In this document: positions 26,887 through 39,583 of the stretch, piece by piece
Numbering within the stretch: the first letter of the stretch is position 1
How the letters are laid out: each line of letters opens with the position of its first letter
Source: Anoplopoma fimbria
Taxonomy: Eukaryota > Chordata > Actinopteri > Perciformes > Anoplopomatidae
Direction of reading: 5' to 3'
Assembly (NCBI RefSeq): GCF_027596085.1
Contig: NC_072449.1
Span: 19,528,834-19,592,833 of the forward strand
DNA: 64,000 nucleotides
Made by a program: the position numbers and the translations under genes
The notes under the pieces: generated by a model
Databases searched by the model: none
Seen by the model: the letters and a program-made list of their open reading frames with translations, nothing else
Told to the model about the DNA's origin: nothing

Positions 26887-29800
26887 TTCTGGTATTCATA
26901 GCAGCCTTTTTCTCATTGCCTCTAGATGTAAGCATTCAAGGTGAGTCATCGCTAAGATTATTTATTTAGCACAAACAAATGTGCTGTTTGCCCAACAACA
27001 GGAACAAATCAGAGCAACAAGGTCACAACAGGGCCAACACAGAGACTGGCAGACTTGCGGCAATCACGGCCCGTCTTTATTCCATGCAGATGGACCAACC
27101 AGCACCACAATAAAGACAGCCAACGAGAAAGAGAAACAGGAGAGGGAGTTGGGACAGAGAATGACATTGCTACCATCGTAAGATAGCAGAACGCAGTACC
27201 ATTTGGCTCAGGCTGCTTTGGGTGTGCCTCCTCTATCGGTAAAATCCATCTTTCCCTCTGACGCCACTCTCTGTTTTATGGCCGTTTTCCCAGCTGTGAG
27301 ACAATAGTATGGACATCATTAGCTAAGTGGTGGCTAGATGACAGGCAACGGCGCTGCAATCGATAGCGGCAGGCCAAGCCCTCCGCAGGCTGAGCAGTGC
27401 TTACTCATCAGGCCTAGCTTGGGCCAGAAACTGGGACAAGGCCAGATAAGGGATGTGGAGGTGTCGGGGGCTCGCTGCCTGTGATAACAAATGGCTGTAC
27501 AGCCACCTTATCTTCTCACCTTAAAGAGAATATGATGTCCACTGTCACACAGCTGCCTAACAGCCAGAACCACTCTGACAGTTATGTTATGAGGGTGAGG
27601 AGGGGTCAGCCACTGTTAGTCACACTGTGCGTGCAGTGTAGTGAACGTACTTTGATTCAGACTGCGGTGCTAAACAAGTTAACCACTTCCAATGCAAATT
27701 ATCAAACCGTCGAAGCAGAGTTGCCTCAACCATGAATACTAAACGATAACCTCCACATAATGATTTGGAAATGTTAAAAGGCCTGGGGCAAGCTCCAAGT
27801 TCAGAATGCCTAATCACAACATTGTAAAATAATGCCCCTTGTCCAAAAACAAGGGGTTTATGTGTTCTTTTGTGTTGGAGAGAGACAGTGTCAGCACACA
27901 TCCACTAGGGAGATGCCACAGGCCACCACATTGGTGGCCAGATCCCCCCTGAAGTGGCATCTGAGACAAACATCTAGTGACAAGGTGGTGCCCTTCCTGT
28001 GTCCTCAACCACAGCTGACAATAACATTGCTCTGTGCTCAAGGACAGAAACATTTGAGCGATGGAGGGAGCCATGGGAACAGAAATAAACAGCAATGGAA
28101 AGGTACTCTCAAAGGCTTCTGGTTGTTTGGGTCTACATGCAGATTTCCCCTCTCCATCTCTACTTCTGTCCCTCTCTCTTCTTCATCAATCTGTGATTAA
28201 ACCTGCCAACTTTAATTAGGATATGTTGGAAGAACACCTCTCTGCCTCCCGCTCTCCACCTCTCTCTTCTCTGCCTGCATGCTGCAGGTGTACAAAGACA
28301 CTTCCGATAAAGTTGTCAGAACGCTGGACAGAAACAGCATGTGCACTAAGAGACATCACGAAAGATATAAAAACATGGCGGGATAACACACAAACTAATC
28401 ATCATGTTACCTGCCTTGTCAATACGCATTAGCCATGAGCATTAACATACATGATCTTAAGCAGTTATATATTTTGACGTGGCTCAAATCTAAACCCAAA
28501 GAAGGAGTTACAACTCACAGTAGAGGGACTTTATACAAGTGTCACCACAACCTCACTCCACACCACTGCACACAGTTTGCAGTTTGTAAACAACCAGATG
28601 CTCATAATTTCTACGCAATATTTACGAGACACCTATTTGCATTATGGCTATTGTGTAAAAATGAAATGGAAAAAAAAGGAAAGAGCTGTAGTTAGTCACA
28701 CTACCTATTGCTTTCAATTACAATGTTTACAGCACAGTTAGAGGAGAGGAGCTGAGGTGGGGATGCATGTTTTTTTTTTCTCTCCCTCACTTAATATTAC
28801 ACCTGAAAAGGAGCAGCTTACGTGTCTTTCGTAGATAACACCCCAACCTCAGTAGTCTCAGGAGCCTTTCCGGATGAAATGAATCTGACTGATGATACCC
28901 AAGGATGCGTACAACTCCAGCACTAAATAAAATGAATGCACAAGGTGTCATTTTTGAAAGTTCCACAGTAGGTAATCATAGAGAAAAGTACCACCATAAC
29001 TGATATAATAAATCCAGCACTCCACCTCTCTCTACATTTGAAAAAGGATGGGAAGGATGCTTGACTGCTGAGCTTCCTACTGAACCAACAAGTTGTGTGA
29101 GAATACTCGCAACGACTCCTGCAGCTATTGAACAGAAGGTGTGCCACCTGCAGCACCTGCCATCATTCAGCATGTGTAGACGGTATAAACATTCTGAGAA
29201 TAGAAAGCAAAGCGAGAGAGCAGCTACATGGCAAACTGTCATCTGCATTCAGGAAGTGATTTCATTGGCAATGGCAATTGTTCTCCTCCTGGTTGTTGCA
29301 TTAATCTAATTTTCTTATTTGGCTATCACTCTTAATCTTCCCCTCACCTTTGAGATGACGCTCTCCTCGTCTCCTCCACCCTATCTACTTCTCCTGAACC
29401 CCCGCCCACGCCCAGAGGAAACCCCAACAGTGCAACAAAGGAGATGGGAGAATCTCCAAAGAAAAAAGGTCCAACAATGACACACAGGAACTCCTCCTTC
29501 CGACTCCAGACCAATTTAGGCAATGAAGCCTGGAGCCTTGCGAGTGACATGGAGGGAAGGTCAGCACGACAGGTTAAGACAGAAATGAAAAATAAGTGTT
29601 GGGTTAGCGTGGGAAATGAGTGAGTGTGCATATTTGGATCCACAGACTACAAACATGCTCAAAGTGATCCTTTAATACTTGTGTAGGTGGATTCCAGGGG
29701 CCATCTCTCTTTGTTCCTGAGGGTGAGAGGTTTCCACTGTCTACAGCCTTTCAAAATCCAAAGTGCATTCAGCGTAAACACTGACTCACTCGAAAACAAT

Positions 29801-29980
29801 CAGAGGCTATTATACCCTTAACACGATAAAGGAATGGAATATGTATTCATGTATGACAAGTCCCCTTTTTTCAGACTAGTCCCCTACACAACCCATAAAA
29901 CCTGGAGAACTTAAGGTGGTACACACTTCAAGTGATTATAGCAGCAGCGGTCCAACCTATTGAACTCATTTCATTGGCAG

Positions 29981-30021
29981 TGACTCAATCATAACATCTT
30001 ATCTACAGACATGCTGAGTCA
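29981..30021. promoter_or_regulatory. possible enhancer core: AP-1 and MAF-like sites
   Basis: TGACTCA at 29981-29987 and TGCTGAGTCA (a MARE half plus AP-1 core) at 30012-30021 lie 24 bp apart. A CCAAT-type inverted ATTGG follows at about 30077. This is motif evidence only; such sites also occur by chance. Confidence 0.2.
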
Positions 30022-33000
30022 TGGAATTCAGCTGTGGCCAATTGCCAAACAGCAGGGTTACTTATGGCTGTCATTGATTGGTTGATCCCTGAGCAGAAAG
30101 CTGAAAGGGCACATACCAGGAACACAGCCTGAAGCAGAAACTGGCAGCTCGCGCTTTGCTTTTACTCTCTCATTTCTGTAGCTTTTTTTTTTTTTTTCCT
30201 CCTCCGTCTGACTACCTGCTTTGTTGTGTCACTCTCTCCCTGTTCCTAGTTTGTCCCCTCATGTCCCCCCTCTACAGCTCTTCCAAATTACCATAGCCCA
30301 TTAGCCTTGCCCCTCTGTTGTGTAATTGTATCTGGAATAGCAAAGCGGGGCTGCTCACGTCCAGAGGTCACCATTCCTCTGTGGCTTACATCCTGGTCCT
30401 TCATCTCCATGGCCACCGTGATTCCAAACAGAGTCTTTTTTTCCCCCCACGAAGAAACATGAAGGCTAGTTAAAACTATCCCAACATGGCACTATGGCCA
30501 CCATTTGAACCATTAATCATATCTAAAGCCCTTACTTCCCACTAGCATTAGACATTAATAATGCATTTGTATTGGAAAAGCAATAGCATAATACAGTGGG
30601 CTTGGGATTGAGTGGAAATGCAATCTTTATTACTGATTGATTTCAATAACAATTACTTCAAACTTCATGGGTGAACCATTCGTTATAAAAAAAAAAGGGC
30701 CTATGCATGGGAATACTAGTGATATCTTATCATTTTGTTCCATGAAATAAAAATAAGGCGCAACCACCATTGCTGATTGAGGGTCAGTTCCCTCATACAT
30801 AATTCGGCCATTCAGGATACGGAGTCAAAGTGGCTCTAAAAATGAATAGGGGCACACTACAGAGGCCTTTATATCAAGCTGTCCCCATCTGCAAATCTGT
30901 AATGAGCATGGGAGCTGAACCAGTGGGGAGAGAAGAGAACCTCAGTTCAACTGAGGCAGGCACACTTTCTAATGGAAATTCAGATACAATCATCCCAGAA
31001 TGCACTTCTCCCTGCCTAATAATCGGCCACTAGAACAAGGCGGCCATTGAGAGGAGAGTGACTGTAATCTGGTCCACCGAACTCCAAAGCTGCCCGCTAT
31101 AATTAGCTCTTTTCTACATCAAACACAGGCTTACACTGAGGCACAAGCAAACCTCAGCTGTGATAGAAGAGAAAGACGAGATTTAGTAAACGGGACATTT
31201 TCAGATGAGCAGGGACATTTTCCATCCCGGGCGTACGGAGTCACTCTGCGTTGACAAGTATGCTAGCTGTGAAATCGGCAAAAAGAGCGAGAGGCCAGCG
31301 TTTCATTCAGCGGCACAGTGTTTTGTGAAAAAAAAAAGAAAAAAAAAAAAGCCTGGATTGACTTGGAAATAATATTGTATGGTTCATTTTTCAAATGGAG
31401 TGATATTACAAGCCAGAAGCCCATCGTTCCTTATCATAATAACTCACAGCTGGGTTTACCGATTTAGAACATGTTTCACATTTAAGTGCTCAAATACTCT
31501 CCCACTGCTTTTTTTTATCATTTGATTCCTGTGTTGAGAAGTCTGGTGAGGACTATTAGAATAAACTTGACATAAAAGGATTAGATTTCCCTCCACTGTT
31601 TCTGTTTTCCCTTTTTTCCCCTCTATGTGTATCTGTCCACATAGTACGGGACAGAATCTTACTTCCAGTGCCCTCATCAAAGGATGCATCCACATCTCTG
31701 GCCTACATCCTGACGAACAAAGCCTGCCCTCCTCTAATCCCAGGAACATGTTCTAGCCCAGGGACTCACGACACGATCCGCAGCCCAGAGGCAGGCAGAC
31801 AGACAGGGGTGAGTGGGTATGCTGGTAGCTAGACTGCCGCCTGGGCAAATGGCACGGCTATTAGGGGACGAAGAGGCTTCCTGGAGAGGTGTGACTGCAC
31901 TGCAAAGGGCCCAATCAAGCAGAGAACAGAAGTGCTGACAGCTGCTAATGCATTTACCTGTGAGCGAAGGGACTGCGCTTGCCAAGGAAAGTGTGTGTGT
32001 GTGTGTGTGTGTGTGGGTGTGTGTGTACTTGTGTTTACTTCCTCCATGGCATGGTCATCCCAATGAGGTAGATTAAGATCAAAGATCAAAAAGCACTCAG
32101 TCAAAGAACAGCAGGCGAATGCAGGGACATGAGTCAACTTATTTGCTTGGTAAGTACGTCAATTCCCCATCATAAATCCTTTATAAGATGACAAAGTTCC
32201 TGTTTTGAAAATGTCCCTTCTATCTAGCAATGACACAGCAGTACAGGCCACAGCCCGTGTTGAGGCCATATCACAAAACTACACAGACATTCCCCCACTT
32301 ATCTCTTTCTCTGAAGTCTTCCACAGTCAATCTTAAATCAATATTCCAGAGGCAGGTAGAAAGACCACTTTGAAATGAAAGTACTGAAGTCCAGTGGAAG
32401 GACTCTGAGAAAAAGGGAGTGGCTGGTAGGGCAATGACCACTTTGCAGTGGCAGATATATTAAGCCGTGACACACCGATGACAAGTTCTGGCACAAAAAG
32501 TAGATTAATGGTAGTGTTAATTGTTATCATTAGATCACCTTAAATCAGTCTGTCTGTACCTCTTCTTAGAAATTGAAGGAGTGGACAAGCAGCATTTAGA
32601 CAGTCAAGTTAAATATCCACACCTGAGATACAGATATTTGGTAGAAATGGCTACACATACACTGTATATCCTGTTTCAGAGGATTTGAGTCATTTGTGTG
32701 ACAGGTACAGTTCAACAGGAGCAGAGCATAGTTACCTCCCGGCAGGGCGTACGCACATTATCTAACTGTGTCACCAGGAAGCATTCTACATGCAGCTTTG
32801 GTGTTTGTAAAGTTAGTGGGGCATTTAACAAAAGACAGTATAATCACTACAACATGTCTAATGTGTAAGAGCGTATATTATGATCCAAAACGGATGAGGG
32901 CCATGGTTTGTGGCTACTTAATTGTTAAGCATGACAAAATAAAAGCCCAGACAGCAACCATAAACGACTTACAACTTCCCCAAACCTCAGTCTAAACCAG

Positions 33001-33066
33001 CATTTGATCAGAACATTGATAAATACACAAAACATGCAGCATCAAACAGTTGTTTGACAGCCAATT

Positions 33067-33086
33067 AAAAAAAAAAAAAAAAAAAA
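33067..33086 (+). repeat. poly-A tract
   Basis: About 20 consecutive A. It may be the tail of an old retroposed fragment, but no recognisable body precedes it. Confidence 0.8.
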
Positions 33087-33499
33087 TCACCCCATTTCCC
33101 TCTCTACCAATTGAAAATCCTTATTGTACCCCTAATACTCCTTATATTCAAGGCATACAGGGGAGTTTCTCCAGGCCTGACAAGACCAATGCATTCCAGG
33201 TGTTGTTGCACAAACAATTATAATGTTTGGACAAGATCCATTTTTATGACCCCCCCACCCCCCCCTCCCTCTTTCTCCTCCGTGAACTTCCCATTTAAAA
33301 GCACGCACAGAGCAAATGTAACCTACATTAGAGCAGGTTTCACTTGTATGCACGCGTGCATCGCCATTAGAATAATCATTATTACTACTAAGGGCATCAA
33401 ATGTCTCCAGCCTCAGGGTGGGGGGGGGACTGGGGTTGACTCCCAGTTTCTTGTTATTCGCAGCACTTCGAATGCTACAATGTAGAGGAGGAGGTAAAC

Positions 33500-34346
33500 G
33501 CCTTAAAATGTATTTTCACCATTGTTTTTAAATTGTCAATTCACATGTATTATTTGATGCAAAGGAAGAGCAGTGTAGTCTACATACCATAGCATTCCTC
33601 CCTCTCGTGTCCACTTTCTTTCTTTCTTTCTTTCTTTCTCTCTCTGCGCTCCTCTGCGACTCCCAGCCGGGTGAAAGACTTTAAAAAGCAGATTAAAACA
33701 CTTCCTACCAGCGCTCACATCGATTATTCTCCGCCTTTTTTTTTTTTCCTTTCTTTTTTTTTTTTTTTTTTTAATAAATTTAAATAAAACAAGCTATCTG
33801 TCCATCGCTTCCCCGCATTTAAGTGTTCGTTTTCATCAGACTGAAGTTTTCAACAAAAAAAAAAAACCGAGATGCTTATATCTCCCTGTCTTTAGTGAGG
33901 AGGAGAAGAAGAAGAAAAAAAAAAAAACTAAATTCTCGTCAGGAAAAAAAAAAAAAAAAGAAATGCTGCTCGAACTCCAGTCTTTTTCACCGCAGTTGGA
34001 AATGAGGAGAAAAACGGGGGAGGCGTTGTAAAAGCGCTGTTTCGTTGTGTTTTCTCCTCCTTGGTTCAACCACCACGTTGTTTTCACCAATTATTATTTC
34101 CTTTGTTGTGTCAAAAATAAAGAGTCCGTATGAAACGCGATTTAAAGCCCTGCCTTCGTTTACTAAAGCGACACTTTTAGCGAACAACAGACCGTCCGAA
34201 CCCGTTGTATTCTCCTTTCTAATCTTAAGCCCCTTACAGGCGAAATGTGTGACGGTGTGTATAAGTCTATTTTTTTTTTTTTTTTTTCAGCTTCACAATA
34301 ATGGCGGACCTTCTCCCGAATCCAGCATCCCTCCTCCTATTCACAG

Positions 34347-34397
<51 letters not shown>

Positions 34398-34480
34398 TCG
34401 CCCAGCGGATCATGGACACAATTACAACACACACGCACCCTTTTTGTGAAGAAAAATCAAACGTGACCATTAGATCTTTT
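33500..34480 (-). promoter_or_regulatory. candidate promoter / first non-coding exon of a minus-strand gene
   Basis: The block contains poly-T and poly-A runs, a (TTTC)n tract, a (GA)n tract (34351-34395), CpGs, and an ATGGCGG element at 34301-34307 that resembles a YY1 site. On the minus strand a good donor, GTGAGC, starts at 33719, so an untranslated exon could end near 33720. No coding sequence is visible. In human, as I recall, ARHGAP35 is transcribed divergently from AP2S1, so this could be the fish arhgap35 start with its first intron running left. That is inference from synteny memory only. Confidence 0.25.
34351..34395 (+). repeat. (GA)n tract near the candidate promoter at 34 kb
   Basis: 45 bp of GA following a poly-T run (34270-34287). 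It is a GAGA-type polypurine tract, common in fish promoters and 5'UTRs. Confidence 0.9.
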
Positions 34481-37083
34481 CACTTTTAAATATTTTTAAA
34501 ACACGTCAGATACATCAAATAAATAAATCACATTGGCCAAAAAGCCAGAAAATTTCTCTCTGGATCTCATACGAGTTTTTTGTTTTTTTTCTATTAGTAT
34601 TTATTTTTTGTAGTTTCACGTCAACAACTATTGTTTATGTAATTATGTAATTATCAGTGGAAAAATAAATCAAATATAAACATACAGAAATATCTGTAAT
34701 AATGCCTTTTTTTTTTTTAAATCAACTGTATGAAGGATACTTTGCTAAAACTACAATTTTAAGGGACTTCTACATGAGTATTCCATTCTGTTACTTTGTA
34801 CTTGTACTGCATTTAATTTCATTTTAAAATAGAATACATTGTTATTTTTAATACTTCAATTTGTATTATTTTATTTATGTCAAAACATATAACATAAAGT
34901 ACATTTTTTAACGGCCATAGCATTTACATCACAATAACGTCCTTTATGTGGCACTTAAGAATTAAAATGCCATTTCCGGTGTATGTGGACAAGTATGTTA
35001 TCAACTTGTCCACCTTGTAAAAAAGATCATTGCTCCGGCCATTTCATCTCATGGATCTCAAAATTTTTATAAAAGTTATAAATTAAAGTACCCAACAGTG
35101 TACATAACAGCCTGACATGGGCCATATTCTGTAATGAGTACATTTACTCTTGATACGTTAAGTACATTTTGATACTAATGCCATTTTACTCATATGGGAT
35201 ATTTTTACATTAAGGTATTACTTCTGTCTACACTGACAATTATATAAGTACACAATGTTTGAGGGTTTTTATCTCCGGCCTACATTAATATCACCACTTT
35301 CACACAAATTTTAAGTAAAGAAAAACATTTAAAATTGTATGTGCAACACCACTGATATCAGATATCATTATTATTTGTTCCAGTGTGTTCACCTGCAACA
35401 CTGTTTCCGAGCTACAGAAAAAAAGAACATAATGTCATCATGATTGTAAATAATTGACTTTATTTTGGTCCATTTGCTCTCTTGGCCCCATGTCTCACAC
35501 ATCACTTCCTTTCACAACTGAACCCCGTTTCCATGTACAAACTCAAACATTTTTCATCTCCTAGATTTTAATGTTCGGTGGCTAAATAACTGGTAATAGA
35601 TTTGTGAAGCGTTCACCCGAGGACTCCTACCTACAACCGTATTGAGCAGCACAGAAATATATTTAACACTTTTCCTGGGGGAAAATAAATCATCTCAAAG
35701 ATTAGTCATAATTTAAATGTTGTGACCGGAGTCATCCACTTGGTGCAAGATGGGCTGTGAAGTCTGTCCTTTGATTTCACTACACAATAAGAAACATCTA
35801 AGATGCTTAAGTACTTTTTTTCCTCAAAAAGACGATGTAACTACTTCCACATACTTGGAGAAATGTCTGCAATGTTATACACGACAACTTCCTTTACCAA
35901 CAGCTCCAACAGATGTTTACTGCCTTGCATTGGGACGTTCTCCTTGAATTTCACCTCATCCCTCCTAGATAGTCCTTCCTATCTAATCTCTGTCTGATTA
36001 AAAAAAAAATTCACAGGGATGTAAAACCCAATTTATTGATTTTTAAATTGAATTTCACGCGTTACATAATTTAAGCAATACAGACATCATGTCAGAGGAT
36101 TATCATTGAAGTTACATTCAGGGTAAAAGCTGTTAACAATATTCCACTTTCTGGGCTGTTGAATGGCAAAACCAAAACATAAAAAAGAACTATTTGTAAG
36201 TAAAGAGTACTTAGAATACTTATATAGTTAGATTTTTCCTACATGTGTTTTAAAATGTAAATGCATAAAGTGCACTATGTGTGCTTTTGACACTTTGAAA
36301 TGTGACCCACCATTAAATACACAGTCAGCCAGGGTTCAAGGTGCACTGTCCACCGTTGAAGTCCACACACTTCTGTCCAATCACATTAGTCACTGTGTTC
36401 TCAGTTATATTTGCATGACCCCAATCACACGGAGCAAGATTAGCAGGGGTCAAAGTTTCTGTTGAATAATGTGCCCAAGTTTTACATCCCTATCTCCTAC
36501 CACTGTTTTTTTTTTTTATTATGGACAGGTTCCTATCATACAACTTGCTCATTTAACTGTAAAATTATGACACAAAAGGGTTATCTGTGCTATTCAAATT
36601 TCATGTGAAGTTTACCACGTGTTGTGGTTTTATTCCCATAGACGCAGCAGAATAACTAATCCATGTTTATCGTTAACAAACTGGTTGGTTATCCCTTTCA
36701 TTTGACATCGTTTCTCTATCAACCCTCTTTGTATCTGTAGCTGAAATATGTACGGGTCCCAAGGGCAAGCACATTCCTTTACTCATAGTTGTGCAATCCC
36801 TGACAATCCCAGTTCTCCCATCCCCCGCTGACCCCCTAAAAACCCTGAATGGTCAGAGAGGCAAGCTGTCCAAGCTGTCTGGGCAATGTTCTGCAGTGAG
36901 TTGCTGCCAACCCAGACAAGTAAACAAAACTCTAAGCCCTGAGTCTGCAGAAAACAACCACAAATGATGTTACCTCCTGAGGTGGAAATACATACCAGTA
37001 TTGCCTGCTTTTTCATTCTATAAAGTGTATGAAAGTTATTCGGAGGTGCAGTGTGTCACAAATGTGGTACAAATAACCACTCA

Positions 37084-37182
<99 letters not shown>

Positions 37183-37411
37183 AAACATTATAATAAAGAA
37201 ATGGCTAAATTACTATTTATAAAAGTTTAAAAACGTAGATGGCATATATATGTTTTTAACATTTGGTGTGGTAACAACAAATCCTGTTCCATGTGGGTAA
37301 TGTCAAGCTGGACAATAGTATTGAGTTAAATTTTAAAATATCCTTTAGTCTCCTTAAAAACGTAAGTAACAGGACTGATTGAGTGATGTTGAGTGTATCA
37401 TTGAATATTTT
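34481..37411. other. AT-rich spacer upstream of ap2s1
   Basis: Low-GC sequence with poly-T runs and the CA microsatellite at 37.1 kb. I see no exon. If the block at 34 kb is a promoter, this is the spacer between two divergent genes. Confidence 0.45.
37092..37180 (+). repeat. (CA)n microsatellite upstream of ap2s1
   Basis: Pure CA run of about 89 bp, preceded by a short TC tract. It lies about 0.6 kb upstream of the ap2s1 promoter motifs. Confidence 0.95.
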
Positions 37412-37640
37412 ATAATAAGATAAGATAAAATAAAATAATACTTTATTAATCCCGCAGCGGGAAATTTACAGGATTACAACAGCATAGATATAGTGCAAAC
37501 AAGAGACATAGTAGAAAAAACAAACAAGTATTTTAAATAAATAAGTAAGAAAAATAAAAAATCCACAATAACTAAAAAAAAATCTTATAAATACAGACAG
37601 AATAATTATAGTTATAGTTATAGTAATGTCTGTCATGCTA
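37412..37640 (-). mobile_element. 5'-truncated non-LTR retrotransposon 3' end, minus orientation
   Basis: Read on the minus strand, a 3'UTR-like AT-rich segment leads to AATTTCCCGCTGCGGG, then ATTAATAAAGTATTATTTTA and an ATCTT/ATTTT tail (37412-37440 on +). It shares the hairpin and AATAAAG core with the element near 24.75 kb but is longer, reaching about 37640. It ends roughly 115 bp before the first ap2s1 promoter motif. No reverse transcriptase sequence remains. Confidence 0.5.
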
Positions 37641-37754
37641 ACCTATAATCACAGTTTATTAAAATTCGCATAATAAACTATTTATCTATATTCTTCTGCT
37701 TAATAGATCTTCTCACGTGATCCAAAGCACGGCTCAACCGAAGAGACTACAGAG

Positions 37755-37988
37755 GGATGCTGGGTCTTGAAGTGCCACATGACGTCCGAGTGGCACTAAA
37801 TGTCGCAACTTAAACTACTTCCCCCAGCATGCAACGCAACATAGTGTGGCTTCTCACTTCCTGTTAGCTTGCGGAAGATAGCGGACGAGCGGTCGAAGGA
37901 ATAACTGATGTATTTATGAAAAACATCGTCGCATAATTGTACAGGAACGTGCTTTACTGGAGCCTGTCAGGTCCATATTTAGGAGAAA
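37755..37988 (+). promoter_or_regulatory. ap2s1: ap2s1 promoter and 5'UTR with paired ZNF143/Staf-like motifs, CRE and ETS sites
   Basis: The sequence just upstream of the ap2s1 ATG has TATA-less housekeeping promoter features. Two 19-bp segments resemble the ZNF143/Staf consensus (GCATGCTGGGA-type): 37755-37773 in forward orientation, and 37814-37832 (ACTACTTCCCCCAGCATGC) in reverse. A CRE-like TGACGTC sits at 37780-37786 and an ETS-type CACTTCCTG at 37855-37863. The transcription start is probably shortly after this, near the GCGGAAGATAGCGGACG stretch, but cannot be fixed from sequence. Motif assignment is by eye against consensus. Confidence 0.6.
37908..37936 (+). other. two overlapping short upstream ORFs in the ap2s1 5' leader
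   Basis: uORF1 is 37908-37919 (MYL then TGA). uORF2 is 37916-37936 (MKNIVA then TAA). The TGA of uORF1 overlaps the ATG of uORF2 in an ATGA tetranucleotide. Both end before the ap2s1 ATG at 37989. They matter only if transcription begins upstream of 37908, which is likely but not shown. Confidence 0.45.
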
Positions 37989-39221
37989 ATGGTAACTATG
38001 TCACATGGGGACAGTGCTTTCTCTCTCTGGATAACATCTTCATTCAGTCGGTAGAGAACGCTAACTAGCTAGCTAGTTAGCTCACTTACCTTAGCAGGCT
38101 AAAGACAGATCTGAAGTCACGATGTTTGATCACAGACACAGACTACCTCTTTGATCAAATAGATAATCGGGCAATCGTTTTGACTTTGAATAAGGTCTTG
38201 CACAATCTTGTTGTCAAAAAAAATGGGTGTGGTTTAGCTACCGTGAGCTCCCACGTTAGCTGAAGCTACTGCTGCAAGTAGAGTTGATTTAATAACTAGA
38301 TAAATACTGCTAATGTATTAGATAACCAGATGTAGATATATTGCTTGGTAGTATTCACTTACGAGTGACAGACAAAGCAACACTGACGTTAGTCATGTCT
38401 GATCTCTTCATTATCTGTGTCTAATCACTTGACAGATATGGAGGTGGAGTAACTTTTTCTGTAGTAATCTCATTTTTCTCTCTCTATTCTCGCGTAGATC
38501 CGCTTCATCCTCATCCAGAACCGAGCAGGGAAGACACGACTGGCCAAATGGTACATGCAGTTTGATGATGATGAGAAGCAGAAGTTGATCGAGGAGGTCC
38601 ATGCTGTGGTAACTGTCAGGGATGCCAAGCACACCAACTTTGTGGAGGTATGGGATTAGTAGTCAGTATCAAATGCATGCATGCACAGTTGTATGATTAT
38701 ATATTTTTTGGGGGTGGTTCTGTGACATACCCGAATATGTTACTTTGATCAATTGAACCAGATCATTTGTCTAAATACTAAGGAGGACCACAGTACAATG
38801 ACTGTAACCCCACTGTCGTTAAAAGTCCCTATTGTGGCGACTTCACAGTAAAAGTATTGGGTGACTCGTGTGTCCCACATTGTTAACTTTCTCCATTAGC
38901 TACTTAAAAATCTTAGGTCATTCTTCAAAATGTATAAACAATTTGCTATGAATTATGTTCCAAGGTAATCTGTAATAAGATGGGTGTGTTTTACCTTTAA
39001 AGCTGGGAAGCTTACATCTATACAAAGCTGCTGTTGTTGTCATAATATGAGAGACCAAGTTGTTAAGAGGCTTTATCTTTTTTGCTTCCCACAGTTTAGG
39101 AACTTCAAGATCATTTACCGGCGTTATGCTGGTCTATACTTCTGTATTTGTGTGGACGTGACTGATAACAACTTGGCATACCTCGAGGGGATCCACAACT
39201 TCGTAGAGGTAACTGACATAC

Positions 39222-39309
<88 letters not shown>

Positions 39310-39492
39310 TAGTAAGTGAACTATGATGATTTACTTCTCAAGGGCTGGTTGTGTTGAATAATGTCTGTTAATGATTTCCTTAAAAATATTCCCTCTGCTG
39401 TCTTGGAGCTCCCAAATATCAAACTTGCATTCTTTGGGAAGTACAGATTGCGGGTCAAATGACATTTAGTCCAATGTAATATCTAAATCACT

Positions 39493-39583
<91 letters not shown>

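Larger units (their letters stand above)
16011..33499. other. non-coding stretch
   Basis: No supported gene. It carries the 35-bp tandem repeat, the 25-bp palindrome, GGGA, GT and AT microsatellites, and one LINE tail. The pyrimidine-rich block 18.55-18.78 kb and the GC-richer block 23.04-23.65 kb give open frames that look compositional rather than coding. AP-1 and MAF-like sites near 30.0 kb hint at one regulatory element. Confidence 0.5.

Noticed and set aside
34301..34489. Open frame starting MADLLPNPAS after a poly-T plus CAG that looks like a splice acceptor
   Set aside because: Most of it is a (RE)n read-through of the GA microsatellite. The ATGGCGG is better explained as a YY1-like promoter motif.
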